Source: Deltaproteobacteria bacterium
GTDB taxonomy: Bacteria; Lernaellota; Lernaellaia; JACKCT01
Reading direction: 5' to 3'
Assembly: GCA_020633895.1 (NCBI GenBank)
Contig: JACKCT010000002.1
Location: 372,001 to 436,000 of the forward strand
Length of the DNA: 64,000 nt
Position 1 is the first letter of the stretch. Every line of letters starts with the position of its first letter. A model generated the notes under the pieces. That model ran no database searches. It was not told the origin of the DNA and saw only the letters and a program-made list of their open reading frames with translations. The position numbers were made by a program, and so were the translations under genes. Positions 1 through 7,908 of this stretch are shown here, piece after piece.

Positions 1-375
1 GTCTTTGAAATCGTCACCCGCTCCGAATCGACGCTCTATGTCGTCTTCCTCATCCTGGTGGGCACCATCGTCAAACTCCAGCTCGAACAGTTGGCGATCC
101 TGGGCGCGGTGTTCGTGGGAGTGCGCATCCTGGGCAAGGTGGGCGGCGGCGCGCTGTTCCAGCACTGGCTGCGGCTGCCGCAAAACCCCTCGCCGGCGGT
201 GGGGCTGGCGTTGATCGCCCAAGGCGGCTTGGCGATTGCGCTGGCGATCCAATACGCCCGCGTCTTCCCCTCGGCCCTGGCGGACACGGTGGTCACGGTC
301 GTGATCGCGTCGGTCGTCGTTAACGCCGTCTACGCCGAGCCCTTGGCCCTGCGAGCCGCGAGGGCGAAGCGATGA
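1..375 (+). CDS. Cation:proton antiporter-like membrane protein, C-terminal part
   Basis: The reading frame is open from the first base of the window, so only the last ~124 residues are seen. They are hydrophobic, with about three membrane segments and the Gly/Ala-rich helices typical of CPA-type Na+/H+ or K+/H+ exchangers, and end in a short basic tail. The stop overlaps the ATG of the next gene (ATGA), and that gene is also an antiporter-like protein, so the two are probably co-translated. The call rests on hydrophobic pattern and context, because the ion-binding helices lie outside the window. Confidence 0.6.
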   Translation, partial: VFEIVTRSESTLYVVFLILVGTIVKLQLEQLAILGAVFVGVRILGKVGGGALFQHWLRLPQNPSPAVGLALIAQGGLAIALAIQYARVFPSALADTVVTVVIASVVVNAVYAEPLALRAARAKR

Positions 376-1727
376 GGGTGCATCTGCTGGTGGCCGCGTC
401 GCTGGTGACGATGATCTGGCTGCTGAAATTCCTACAGATCGGCCAGTTCTCCACCGTGGTCGACGAGGCGGCGCTGGCGTTCGGCTTCATCCTGCTGGTG
501 GCGTTCATCGTCGGCAAGGCCGTCAAGCGTGTCGGGCTGCCCGGCCTGACCGGCTATCTGTTCACCGGCATGATCTTCGGCCCCTACGGCATTGGGGTGC
601 TACATCCCTCGCTGCAGTTCGTCACCGCGGGCGCGCTGGAGGAATTGAAGGTCTTTCAGAGCATCGCGCTGGGCCTGATCGCGTTTTCCGCCGGCGGCGA
701 GATGCGCCTGGAGTCGGTCAAAAAGCGCCTGCGAGGCATCCTCTACGTCGCCAGCGTCCCGTCGTTGTTCGAATTTCTCTGGGTCTTTGCCGCGACGTGG
801 TTCGCCTCGCCCTATGTGGATTTCGGCCACGAACTGACCACCGCCGGGCGCGTGGGCGTGGCGCTGATATTCGGCGTGATCGCCATTTCCGTTTCGCCCG
901 CGGCAACCATCGCCATCGTGCTGGAATACAGGGCCAAGGGGCCGATGACGACGATGGTGCTCGGCTCGGTGGTGGTCAAGGACGTGCTGGTCATTATCGG
1001 TTTTTCCATAACGCTGGTGGCGTCCAAGATCCTGATCCTGGGCAACACCGACTGGGATATCACGATCGTGGGCATCGTGGCCTGGGAGGTGTTCGGCTCG
1101 TTGGGTTTGGGCCTGCTGCTGGGGTACATCCTGGCCCAGTACATGCGCTACGTGGGGCGCGAAATGCCGCTGATCGTGCTGGCGCTGTCGTTTTTGGCGG
1201 TGGAATTGGCGCGGGATTTCCATCTCTCGGGCCTGCTGCTGCTGCTTTCGGCCGGTTTTTACGTCGAGAACTATTCGGAAGAGGGCGACCGCCTGGTGCA
1301 GGCGATCGACCGCTACTCGCTGCCGGTGCTGGTGCTGTTTTTCACCATGTCCGGCGCGAAGGTGCATCTGACGGATTTGCTGCCGGTGCTGCCGTTCGTG
1401 TTGCTTTACGTGGGCGTGCGCGTCTTCGCGGTCTGGGCGGGGGTGCTGGTGGCCAACAACATGGCCGGGTCCTCAACGCACATCAAAAAATACGCCTGGA
1501 CGGGCCTTATCTCCCAAGCGGGGGTGACGTTGGGCCTGGCGGCGCTGCTGTCCCGGGAGTTTCCCGAAATCGGCGGCACGGTGTCGACGATGATCGTCGC
1601 GGCGGTGGCGGTCAACGAAATCGTCGGCCCGATCCTTTTCCGCGAGGGCCTGAAGCGGGCCGGGGAGGTGGACGGCACGGACACGGACGGCGACGAAGCG
1701 CCGGCGGCTCACGGCGGCGGGCATTGA
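372..1727 (+). CDS. Cation:proton antiporter (Kef/NhaP-like membrane domain)
   Basis: A 451-residue polytopic inner-membrane protein with about 12 hydrophobic segments arranged like CPA2-type sodium or potassium/proton exchangers: a Gly-rich early helix pair (GLTGYLFTGMIFGPYGIG), then acidic residues inside later helices. No cytoplasmic TrkA-N nucleotide-binding domain follows; the tail is only a short Asp- and His-containing stretch. The start codon overlaps the stop of the preceding antiporter-like gene by four bases. Expected role is exchange of Na+ or K+ for protons; substrate cannot be read from sequence. Two adjacent antiporter chains could form a hetero-oligomer or be a simple duplication. 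Confidence 0.75.
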   Translation: MRVHLLVAASLVTMIWLLKFLQIGQFSTVVDEAALAFGFILLVAFIVGKAVKRVGLPGLTGYLFTGMIFGPYGIGVLHPSLQFVTAGALEELKVFQSIALGLIAFSAGGEMRLESVKKRLRGILYVASVPSLFEFLWVFAATWFASPYVDFGHELTTAGRVGVALIFGVIAISVSPAATIAIVLEYRAKGPMTTMVLGSVVVKDVLVIIGFSITLVASKILILGNTDWDITIVGIVAWEVFGSLGLGLLLGYILAQYMRYVGREMPLIVLALSFLAVELARDFHLSGLLLLLSAGFYVENYSEEGDRLVQAIDRYSLPVLVLFFTMSGAKVHLTDLLPVLPFVLLYVGVRVFAVWAGVLVANNMAGSSTHIKKYAWTGLISQAGVTLGLAALLSREFPEIGGTVSTMIVAAVAVNEIVGPILFREGLKRAGEVDGTDTDGDEAPAAHGGGH

Positions 1728-1784
1728 TCGACTTTTTAATCTTTTCTGAAGCTAATTTATGAATTGATATCGAGGCAAAAAATC

Positions 1785-2267
1785 ATGACGGAAGATTTTC
1801 AAAGAGTGATGGATTTTCTGGCAGCCGAGGATTGGAAGGCGGCCGAGCGTGAGATCGCCGGAACCTTCCATCTCGAGATCCTCCCCGTTGATCCCAACCG
1901 TCCGCAGTCGATTCGGTTCACCGTGATCGAAATGAGCGTCTCCGATTTCTCCTTGGAGGACATCCGCCAGGTCTTCGACGAGAATCGCGATCAACTCGTA
2001 GAATTCGCGAAACGCTCCATCGGCTACGACCTTGGCCTTTTTGTGGACGGCGAATGGGATTGGAGCGACTGGCCCATCGTGGAAAAGGAGCTTCAGGCGA
2101 AGGAGACCGAAGCGGCGGAAGGTTTTTTGATTACCTCGGCCAACTTCTTTTTGTATGTCCAAAAGGAGCCGAAAAAACTCGTCGATTTTATCAAGCGCCG
2201 ACGCATTCCCAAGGCGCGCAAAGTCGCCAAGGAAATGACGGAAGTCTATGAGTCGTTGAGTTCCTAG
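1785..2267 (+). CDS. Hypothetical cytoplasmic protein, 160 aa
   Basis: No family recognised. The protein is charged and soluble, without signal peptide or membrane segment, and ends in a basic helix (KRRRIPKARKVAKEMTEV). The ATG at 1785 is preferred over an upstream TTG at 1764 because a CGAGG stands about nine bases before it. Base composition is slightly lower in GC than the neighbours. The gene converges on the acetyltransferase gene with only 15 bases between the stops. Confidence 0.6.
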   Translation: MTEDFQRVMDFLAAEDWKAAEREIAGTFHLEILPVDPNRPQSIRFTVIEMSVSDFSLEDIRQVFDENRDQLVEFAKRSIGYDLGLFVDGEWDWSDWPIVEKELQAKETEAAEGFLITSANFFLYVQKEPKKLVDFIKRRRIPKARKVAKEMTEVYESLSS

Positions 2268-2282
2268 GCGATTCCTAGTCGG

Positions 2283-2792
2283 CTAGGTTCCGCCTTCGCC
2301 TTCGCTTTTACCCTCCCCCGGTCGGTGATCGGTAAAGACGAAGTCTTCTTCAAAAACGAAATACGACGCCTTCTTCATCCCCAGGGACGCGTAGGTCTTT
2401 TGGGCGCGGACGTTTTCCGTCTCCACATACAACCGGATGCCGCGACATTGCTCGTCGCCCTGCGCCATATTGCGCAGGTGCGTGTAGAGCTTGCGGTAGA
2501 TGCCCTTGCGGCGAAAATCCTCGCGCACATACACCGACTGCACCCACCACATCACGCCGCCGCGCCAGTCGCTCCATTCCCACGTCACCATGAGTTGGCC
2601 GATGACCTCGCCGCCCGCCTCGGCGACCAAATAGAAGCCCTTGTTGTAGTCCTCGATCACCGCTTCCACCGAAGGCACGGTAATCGCCGGGTCCAGATGG
2701 CGGGCTTCGGATTCGACGGCCAGGGCGTCGTTGTAGGAGGCGATGACCAGCGCGTCGGACATTTCGGCGCGGCGGATAAGGATGTCGGACAT
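2283..2792 (-). CDS. GNAT family N-acetyltransferase
   Basis: 169 residues from the chosen ATG (N-terminus MSDILIRRAEMSDA, a typical GNAT beta-1 opening); a GAGG lies just upstream. The acetyl-CoA pyrophosphate-binding motif A is visible as VYVREDFRRKGIYRKLYTHL, of the form R-x-x-G-x-x. It probably transfers an acetyl group to an amine; the substrate is unknown. It follows the dehalogenase-like gene on the same strand after 26 bases, so the two are probably one transcript. Confidence 0.8.
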   Translation of the reverse strand: MSDILIRRAEMSDALVIASYNDALAVESEARHLDPAITVPSVEAVIEDYNKGFYLVAEAGGEVIGQLMVTWEWSDWRGGVMWWVQSVYVREDFRRKGIYRKLYTHLRNMAQGDEQCRGIRLYVETENVRAQKTYASLGMKKASYFVFEEDFVFTDHRPGEGKSEGEGGT

Positions 2793-2818
2793 GGAGCTAC
2801 CTCGCGATTCTTGCGGCG

Positions 2819-3721
2819 CTACTTGACCTGTTCCCAAATCGAATGCACCGCCTCGGCGATCTCTTCGGGCACCTCTTCCTGGAGGAAATGCCCCGCGTTG
2901 GTGCGCGTCAGCTTGGCGTTGGGCAGCACGCCTTGCACCCGAGAAAGCGCCCGGCCCAGCACCGGGTCCTTGTCGCCCCAGACGATGGCGGCCGGGCCGG
3001 TGAAGCTCCGGGCGAACGCGGCCACCTCCTTGAGCTGGGCGATCGACGGATGCTCCAACGAATCGGGGACCATGCGCGCCAGGGCCAGCGGGGCGACGTT
3101 TTTTGACAGGCCCATCAGCGGGAATTTGTAGGCGCGGGCGACCTCGCCGCTGATGGATTTCTTGTCCCCCTGGGCCGCGCTCAGGCGCACCTGGGGAAAC
3201 CCGAGAATGCGAAAGACGAAGTCGCTGATCAGCGGCATGCGGGCGAATTTGTGAAACGTGGTGGCGTGAAATCCCTCGCGCGGCGGGCCCAGGACCGTGT
3301 TGAGGATGACCATGCCCTGGACGATTTCAGCGTGCTTGGACAACGCCAGGGCGCCGATCGGGCCGCCCCAGTCCTGGCCGACGAAGATCACCTTGTCGAG
3401 CTTCAATTGGCCGATCAGGTCGCCGAGCCATTCGCCGTGGTTTTGCAGCGTGTGTTCCTCGGCGCGAATGCGATCGGAAAAGCCCAGGCCGATCAGGTCG
3501 GGCAGGATGATGCGCAAAGGGTATGGCGACAGGGCCTTGGCGACCTTGCGATAGAGGTAGCCCCACGTGGGGTTGCCGTGGACCATCAGCACCGGGTAGC
3601 CGTCCGCGGGGCCCTGCTCCATGACGTGCATCTTCAGGGCGCCGACCGGCACCACGTAGCGCTTGAACGGCAGTTGCTTGAGCAGCCACTCGGGCAGATC
3701 GGGCGCGGGCAGGGTGTTCAT
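2819..3721 (-). CDS. Alpha/beta hydrolase, haloalkane dehalogenase-like
   Basis: A 300-residue alpha/beta hydrolase. The oxyanion region reads VHGNPTWGYLYR (His49, Asn50), the nucleophile elbow is VGQDWGG with Asp117 as nucleophile and Trp118 beside it, and the catalytic His is His278 in NAGHFLQEE. An Asp nucleophile together with HGNPTW is the signature of haloalkane dehalogenases rather than of Ser esterases, so it may hydrolyse carbon-halogen bonds; epoxide hydrolases also use Asp. The first in-frame Met upstream was rejected in favour of ATG 3721, which has GAGGA just before it. It heads a two-gene unit with the acetyltransferase. Confidence 0.8.
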   Translation of the reverse strand: MNTLPAPDLPEWLLKQLPFKRYVVPVGALKMHVMEQGPADGYPVLMVHGNPTWGYLYRKVAKALSPYPLRIILPDLIGLGFSDRIRAEEHTLQNHGEWLGDLIGQLKLDKVIFVGQDWGGPIGALALSKHAEIVQGMVILNTVLGPPREGFHATTFHKFARMPLISDFVFRILGFPQVRLSAAQGDKKSISGEVARAYKFPLMGLSKNVAPLALARMVPDSLEHPSIAQLKEVAAFARSFTGPAAIVWGDKDPVLGRALSRVQGVLPNAKLTRTNAGHFLQEEVPEEIAEAVHSIWEQVK

Positions 3722-3950
3722 CGAGTCCTCATCCTTTGACTTGGTTGAAGAAATGTCCGACGCAAATCGAACATAGCGTGGGCCGAACATAGCACTGCCG
3801 GAGCGATCGGAAAACGCCGGGATTCCATCAGCGCGTCCTCAGCGTCTTTCTTGAGGTGGTTGATCCCCTTGATTATGATGGGAATATCCTCGTGTCGCTT
3901 GAATGAAAGCCGACATGCTTTGCCCAACGCGAAATGAAATCGAGGCGCCC

Positions 3951-5555
3951 ATGCGCGAGGCGGATAAAGAGCGGGTTCTGGTCGAGGTCAAAAGCCGCGT
4001 GATGGACCACGTGGTGCATTTGGCGGATAAAGACCCGGCGTACCTGGACAACCTGATCCACGAGGTCATCTACTTCGAGGAGCGGCGGCTGGACACGCAC
4101 AAATCGGCGCCGGGCGTCGAGGAGGACCGGGTCTGGCTGGGCGCGATCCGCCATCGCTTCAAGGACGCCAGCCAGCCGGAGAAAAAGCGCATCGTCGCCG
4201 ACATCATCGGCCGCCACGCCCACGAAGTCATCGGCCACTTCTCCGAGCCGGTCTACCAACTGACCACCAGCGTCGTCCCCACGGGCCTGGGCGTCATTTT
4301 AAGCGGCCTGTCGCCCCTCAAGCTGGTGCGCAATTTCCCCAACCTTCCCGACCTGCCCGACGTGGCCGACAACATCCGCATCGAAGGCGAAGTGGAGCAG
4401 CTCCAGGCCCTGGACAAGTTGGGCACGATCGTCCTGGTCCCGACGCACTCCTCCAACCTGGACTCCCTGGTGTTGGGCTACTCGATCTTTCAGATGGGCC
4501 TGCCTCCCTACACCTACGGCGCCGGGCTCAACCTGTTCTCCCACAAGATGCTGGGCTTTTTCATGCATCGACTGGGAGCGTACAAGGTCGACCGCCTCAA
4601 GCAGCATTCGCTTTACAAGGAGGTGCTCAAGACCTACGCCACGATTACGCTGGAAGAGGGCTACGACAATCTCTTTTTTCCCGGCGGCACGCGCAGCCGC
4701 TCCGGCGCCATCGAACGCAAGCTCAAGATGGGCCTGCTGGGCTGCGGGCTGTCGGCCTATTACCACAATCTGGTCAACGGCAAGCAGAATCCCAAGGTCT
4801 TCATCGTCCCGGCCACGCTGAACTACCAACTCGTCCTGGAAGCCGAAAACCTCATCGACGACCACCTCAAGGAAGCGGGCAAGTCCCGCTACATCATCGA
4901 GGACGACGAGTTCTCCATGCCCACGCGCATCTACACCTTCATGCGCAACCTGGTCTCCCTCAATGCCCATGTGGAACTGCGCATCTCCAAGGCGCTGGAC
5001 CCCTTCGGCAACGACGTGGACATGGACGGCAATTCCCGGGACGGCCACGGGCGCGTCATCGATATCGAACGCTACCTTTATCAGGACGGCCGACTGATCG
5101 AGGACGGCGCCCGGGACCACCAGTACACCCGCGAACTGGCCGACCGCATCGTCGAGGCCTACTACCGGGACAACGTCGCCTTCTCGACGCACGTGGTCGC
5201 CTGGACCATCTACCGCATGCTGCGCGCCGAACACCCCAAATGGGATCTCTATCGCTACCTGCGCGAGACGGCCATGGACGCGGCGATCCCGATGGTGGAG
5301 GTTTATCGGGGCGTGGAGGAAACGCTCTATCAGTTGAAAAAGCTGGCCGAGGAAGACCGCATCCGGCTGTCCGAGGTGGTGCGTAGCGGCGATGTGGAGC
5401 GTGTGGTGGCCATTGCCCTCAAGGTCTTCGGCTGCTACCACACCAAGCCGGTGCTCGAACGCCAGGGCGATCGAATCTTCGCCCGCGACATGAACCTGCT
5501 CTATTACTACCGCAATCGGCTGTGGGGCTACGGCCTGCCCGGGTCGGAGGATTGA
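3951..5555 (+). CDS. Glycerolipid acyltransferase (PlsB/PlsC superfamily)
   Basis: About 534 residues from ATG 3951, which has GAGG upstream; an in-frame ATG at 3903 would add 16 residues but lacks a ribosome site. The acyltransferase block I HSSNLD (HX4D, residues ~166-171) and the block with FFPGGTRSRSG (~residues 242-252, phosphate binding) are clear. The length and C-terminal helical domain recall the PlsB/DHAPAT-type enzymes that acylate glycerol-3-phosphate, not the short PlsC. It should act at the inner membrane in phosphatidate synthesis. The next two genes, two bases downstream and then five, are a GpsA-like protein and an App1-like phosphatase, so the three form a lipid operon. Confidence 0.85.
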   Translation: MREADKERVLVEVKSRVMDHVVHLADKDPAYLDNLIHEVIYFEERRLDTHKSAPGVEEDRVWLGAIRHRFKDASQPEKKRIVADIIGRHAHEVIGHFSEPVYQLTTSVVPTGLGVILSGLSPLKLVRNFPNLPDLPDVADNIRIEGEVEQLQALDKLGTIVLVPTHSSNLDSLVLGYSIFQMGLPPYTYGAGLNLFSHKMLGFFMHRLGAYKVDRLKQHSLYKEVLKTYATITLEEGYDNLFFPGGTRSRSGAIERKLKMGLLGCGLSAYYHNLVNGKQNPKVFIVPATLNYQLVLEAENLIDDHLKEAGKSRYIIEDDEFSMPTRIYTFMRNLVSLNAHVELRISKALDPFGNDVDMDGNSRDGHGRVIDIERYLYQDGRLIEDGARDHQYTRELADRIVEAYYRDNVAFSTHVVAWTIYRMLRAEHPKWDLYRYLRETAMDAAIPMVEVYRGVEETLYQLKKLAEEDRIRLSEVVRSGDVERVVAIALKVFGCYHTKPVLERQGDRIFARDMNLLYYYRNRLWGYGLPGSED

Positions 5556-5557
5556 CG

Positions 5558-6691
5558 ATGAGTTCGATGACCAATCCGCCCACGGTGGGATTCGTCGGTT
5601 CCCGCGCCTTGTGGCACGCCATGGCCGAGTTGGCCCTGGCCGCCGGAGCGCCGGTGCTGATCTTCGGCGACGAGACGCCCAAGGCGCCGACGACCAAGGC
5701 GAAGACGAACGGCAAGTCCCCCAAATCCTCCGCCAAGGCCAATGCCAAGGCCAATGCCAAGGCCCAGGCAACATCCGAGTGGCCGAAGGGCGTGAAGGCC
5801 GCCAAGTCCGTCAAGCAGCTTTGCGAGGAGTGCCCGGTGATCTACCTGGGCTCGCCGACGGACGGCGCGCGCGCGGTGCTGCAATCGATGGGACCGCACC
5901 TGCGCCCCGATCATATGATCGTGCATCACACGCGCGGGCTGGAGGACCACGGCGAGAAGCCGCCGTTCTATCGAGTCTCCGAGATTGTCCGTCAGGAGTG
6001 CTGCGTCAAAAAGATCGCGGTGATCGCCGGAGCCGTGCGGCCCGACGAATTGCGCCAGGGCATGCCGTCGGCGTGCGTGATCGCCTCGCCTTATCGGGAC
6101 GTGGTGCATAAGGTTCGGGCCGTGTTCGGTTCACCCGTGTTTCACATTTACGAGACCGAGGACCTGGTCGGCGCCGAATTGGGCATGGCCCTGACGCCGG
6201 CTTACGCCATCGCGATCGGCCTGGTGCAGGGCATGGGATTCGGCGCGGGGACGACCGGATTTATCGCCACCCGCGCGGTTTCGGAAATGGCGCGATTTTC
6301 CGCTCCCATGCGGGGCGAGCCGGCGACCTTTGCCGGGTTGTCGGGCATCGGGGAATTGCTGACCGCCGCGCTGCGTCCCGACCATCCCTTTGTCGAACTG
6401 GGCCGAACGCGCGTGAAGGGCAAGGACGTTCCCCTGGAAAACCCCGCGCCGGAGTTGCGGGAGGGCCTCACGTCGTTGCGTCTGGCTGCGGCGTTCGCGC
6501 GGAACAACGCCATCTTTACGCCGATCCTCCTGGGGGTCGACGCCGTCATCCACGAGGGCCGTCCCATCGCCGAGGTGGCGCGCCACCTGCTGGCCGTGGG
6601 CACCGGCCACGAGAAAGAGATCCGCATCGACGAGGCCGTGCGCTCGGAAGCGTGGCGCCTGGCGCCCCGGGGCGGAGCCGGAAAGAACTAA
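5558..6691 (+). CDS. GpsA-like protein (glycerol-3-phosphate dehydrogenase fold) with degenerate active site
   Basis: 377 residues aligned by eye along most of NAD(P)+-dependent glycerol-3-phosphate dehydrogenase: the GLE turn, the IAG..RPDELRQGMPSA segment, GAELGMALTPAYAIAIG and SGIGELL are recognisable. However, the Rossmann GxGxxG is replaced by GSRALW (residues 14-19), the first active-site Lys is Arg126, the second (the Lys of LKN/VKN in GpsA) is Thr213 followed by Pro, and the Asp of GLGDL is Glu266. An insert of Lys/Ala/Asn repeats (~residues 40-75) interrupts the nucleotide-binding domain. It is therefore probably a non-catalytic or re-purposed paralogue. It sits between the acyltransferase and the phosphatase genes. 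The start ATG 5558 lies two bases after the previous stop. Confidence 0.7.
   Translation: MSSMTNPPTVGFVGSRALWHAMAELALAAGAPVLIFGDETPKAPTTKAKTNGKSPKSSAKANAKANAKAQATSEWPKGVKAAKSVKQLCEECPVIYLGSPTDGARAVLQSMGPHLRPDHMIVHHTRGLEDHGEKPPFYRVSEIVRQECCVKKIAVIAGAVRPDELRQGMPSACVIASPYRDVVHKVRAVFGSPVFHIYETEDLVGAELGMALTPAYAIAIGLVQGMGFGAGTTGFIATRAVSEMARFSAPMRGEPATFAGLSGIGELLTAALRPDHPFVELGRTRVKGKDVPLENPAPELREGLTSLRLAAAFARNNAIFTPILLGVDAVIHEGRPIAEVARHLLAVGTGHEKEIRIDEAVRSEAWRLAPRGGAGKN
5734..5764. repeat. Short in-frame tandem repeat (12-bp unit)
   Basis: About two and a half copies of a 12-base unit GCCAAGGCCAAT encode the Ala-Lys-Ala-Asn repeats inside the GpsA-like protein. This looks like slippage-type expansion of a surface linker inside the nucleotide-binding domain. 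Confidence 0.75.
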
Positions 6692-6696
6692 CATAA

Positions 6697-7773
6697 ATGT
6701 TTCCCCTTTATCGACGGGACGATCGTCGCCTGCCCGGCGACTTCGAGGGCCATGTCGTGACCTGCGACGTGGACAAGACCTATCTGGAGACGGACTTTCG
6801 TTCGTTGGGCGGGTTGCTGCGCATTCCGTTGGAATGGGCGGAAGACAAGCTCACCGTGCCCGGCATGGCCGCCGCCCTTTCCGCCTTGCGTCACGGCCCC
6901 GGAGCCCAAAGCCGTTTGACTCCGTTGTATTTCCTCACCGCCAGCCCGCCGCCCCTGGCCCGATCCCTGGAACGCAAGATGCTGCTGGACGGGGTGCAGA
7001 ATGACGGCATCACCTGCAAGGCGTGGAAGACGATCCTCATGCGCCGCCGTCCGGCGTGGATCAAACGCCAGATTGCCTACAAGCTCTCGGCTCTCCTCCA
7101 CCAACGCACCTTCCTGCCCCGGGAGGCGCGGGAGATTTTGATCGGCGACGACATCGAGATCGATCCGCTGGCTTACGCCCTCTATGCCGACATCCTCGCC
7201 AAGCGCATCGACGACACCGAGTTGTTGATTTGGCTGCGTCACGAGGGTTGCGATGTGGATGAGATCCGCGAGGTGATGGAGCACAAGTCGGCGCTGCGGC
7301 GGCCGGGGGACCGGGTGGAGGCGGTGTACATCCGCCTGGTGTCTGGACGCGGCCCGGCGACGTATCACGTCTTCGGCGCGGATATGGTCACTTACCGCTC
7401 GCCGTTACAGTTGGCGCTTTCGGCGGTGACGCGGGGCTACGCGCGGGAGACGGACGTGGTGGAGGTGGCGCGGGAACTGCTCGACGGCCACGGCGTCACG
7501 CCCGAGGTGATCGACGACGAATTTCACGGCGCGGTGGAGCGGGGATTGCTCACCCCGGCGCTCGCCTACGAGACGCACGACCAACTGCAGATCCTGGGCT
7601 TGGCCTCCAAACTCGATCCCACCGTCAACCGTGTCGAAGCCCGTTGCGCGCCGTCTCGCGACGGCCGGGGCGGACGTTGGACGCCGAGCTTGGAAGAATA
7701 CGAACAGGCGATGACGCAGGCCTTGGCGACGGACTCCGCCGGGAACGAGGCGCAGCGGTCGTTTGATTTTTGA
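6697..7773 (+). CDS. HAD-superfamily protein, App1/DUF2183-like phosphatidate phosphatase
   Basis: 358 residues. HAD motif I is DVDKT (Asp24, Asp26), motif II is YFLTASPPPL (Thr/Ser after a beta strand), and the motif III/IV region reads LIGDDIEIDPLAYALYADI. This trio (DxDxT, SxSPxxL-like, IGD...DP..Y) matches the DUF2183/App1 phosphatidate phosphatase family. Being the third gene of a unit that starts with a glycerolipid acyltransferase, it may dephosphorylate phosphatidate or a related lipid phosphate. The C-terminal ~150 residues (YHVFGADMVTYRSPLQLALSA onward) are not part of the core fold and are unassigned. Confidence 0.65.
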   Translation: MFPLYRRDDRRLPGDFEGHVVTCDVDKTYLETDFRSLGGLLRIPLEWAEDKLTVPGMAAALSALRHGPGAQSRLTPLYFLTASPPPLARSLERKMLLDGVQNDGITCKAWKTILMRRRPAWIKRQIAYKLSALLHQRTFLPREAREILIGDDIEIDPLAYALYADILAKRIDDTELLIWLRHEGCDVDEIREVMEHKSALRRPGDRVEAVYIRLVSGRGPATYHVFGADMVTYRSPLQLALSAVTRGYARETDVVEVARELLDGHGVTPEVIDDEFHGAVERGLLTPALAYETHDQLQILGLASKLDPTVNRVEARCAPSRDGRGGRWTPSLEEYEQAMTQALATDSAGNEAQRSFDF

Positions 7774-7793
7774 ATTTGGCCCATGAACGGTGT

Positions 7794-7889
7794 GTCATCC
7801 CGAACGCAGGGAGGGACCTCTCGTACGTTGTTCGTGATCGTGTCTGGAAGGGAAGCGTACGAGAGATCCTTCGCGTTGCTCAGGATGAC
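7794..7889. repeat. Family A palindromic interspersed repeat, copy 1
   Basis: About 96 bases that begin GTCATCCCGAACGCAGGG and end CGCGTTGCTCAGGATGAC, so the ends are near inverted repeats; an inner pair around CTCTCGTACG / CGTACGAGAG also pairs. Copies 2 and 3 are at 22264-22365 and 54984-55085. All three lie between converging genes. Likely a MITE/REP-like element able to fold into a long hairpin, perhaps acting as a bidirectional terminator. Confidence 0.8.
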
Positions 7890-7908
7890 AGACCCACTTC
7901 CATAACTC

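Noticed and set aside
797-1762. Overlapping frame in the antiporter gene
   Set aside because: Its translation is Gly/Arg-rich without helices; the 372-1727 frame is a clear membrane protein.
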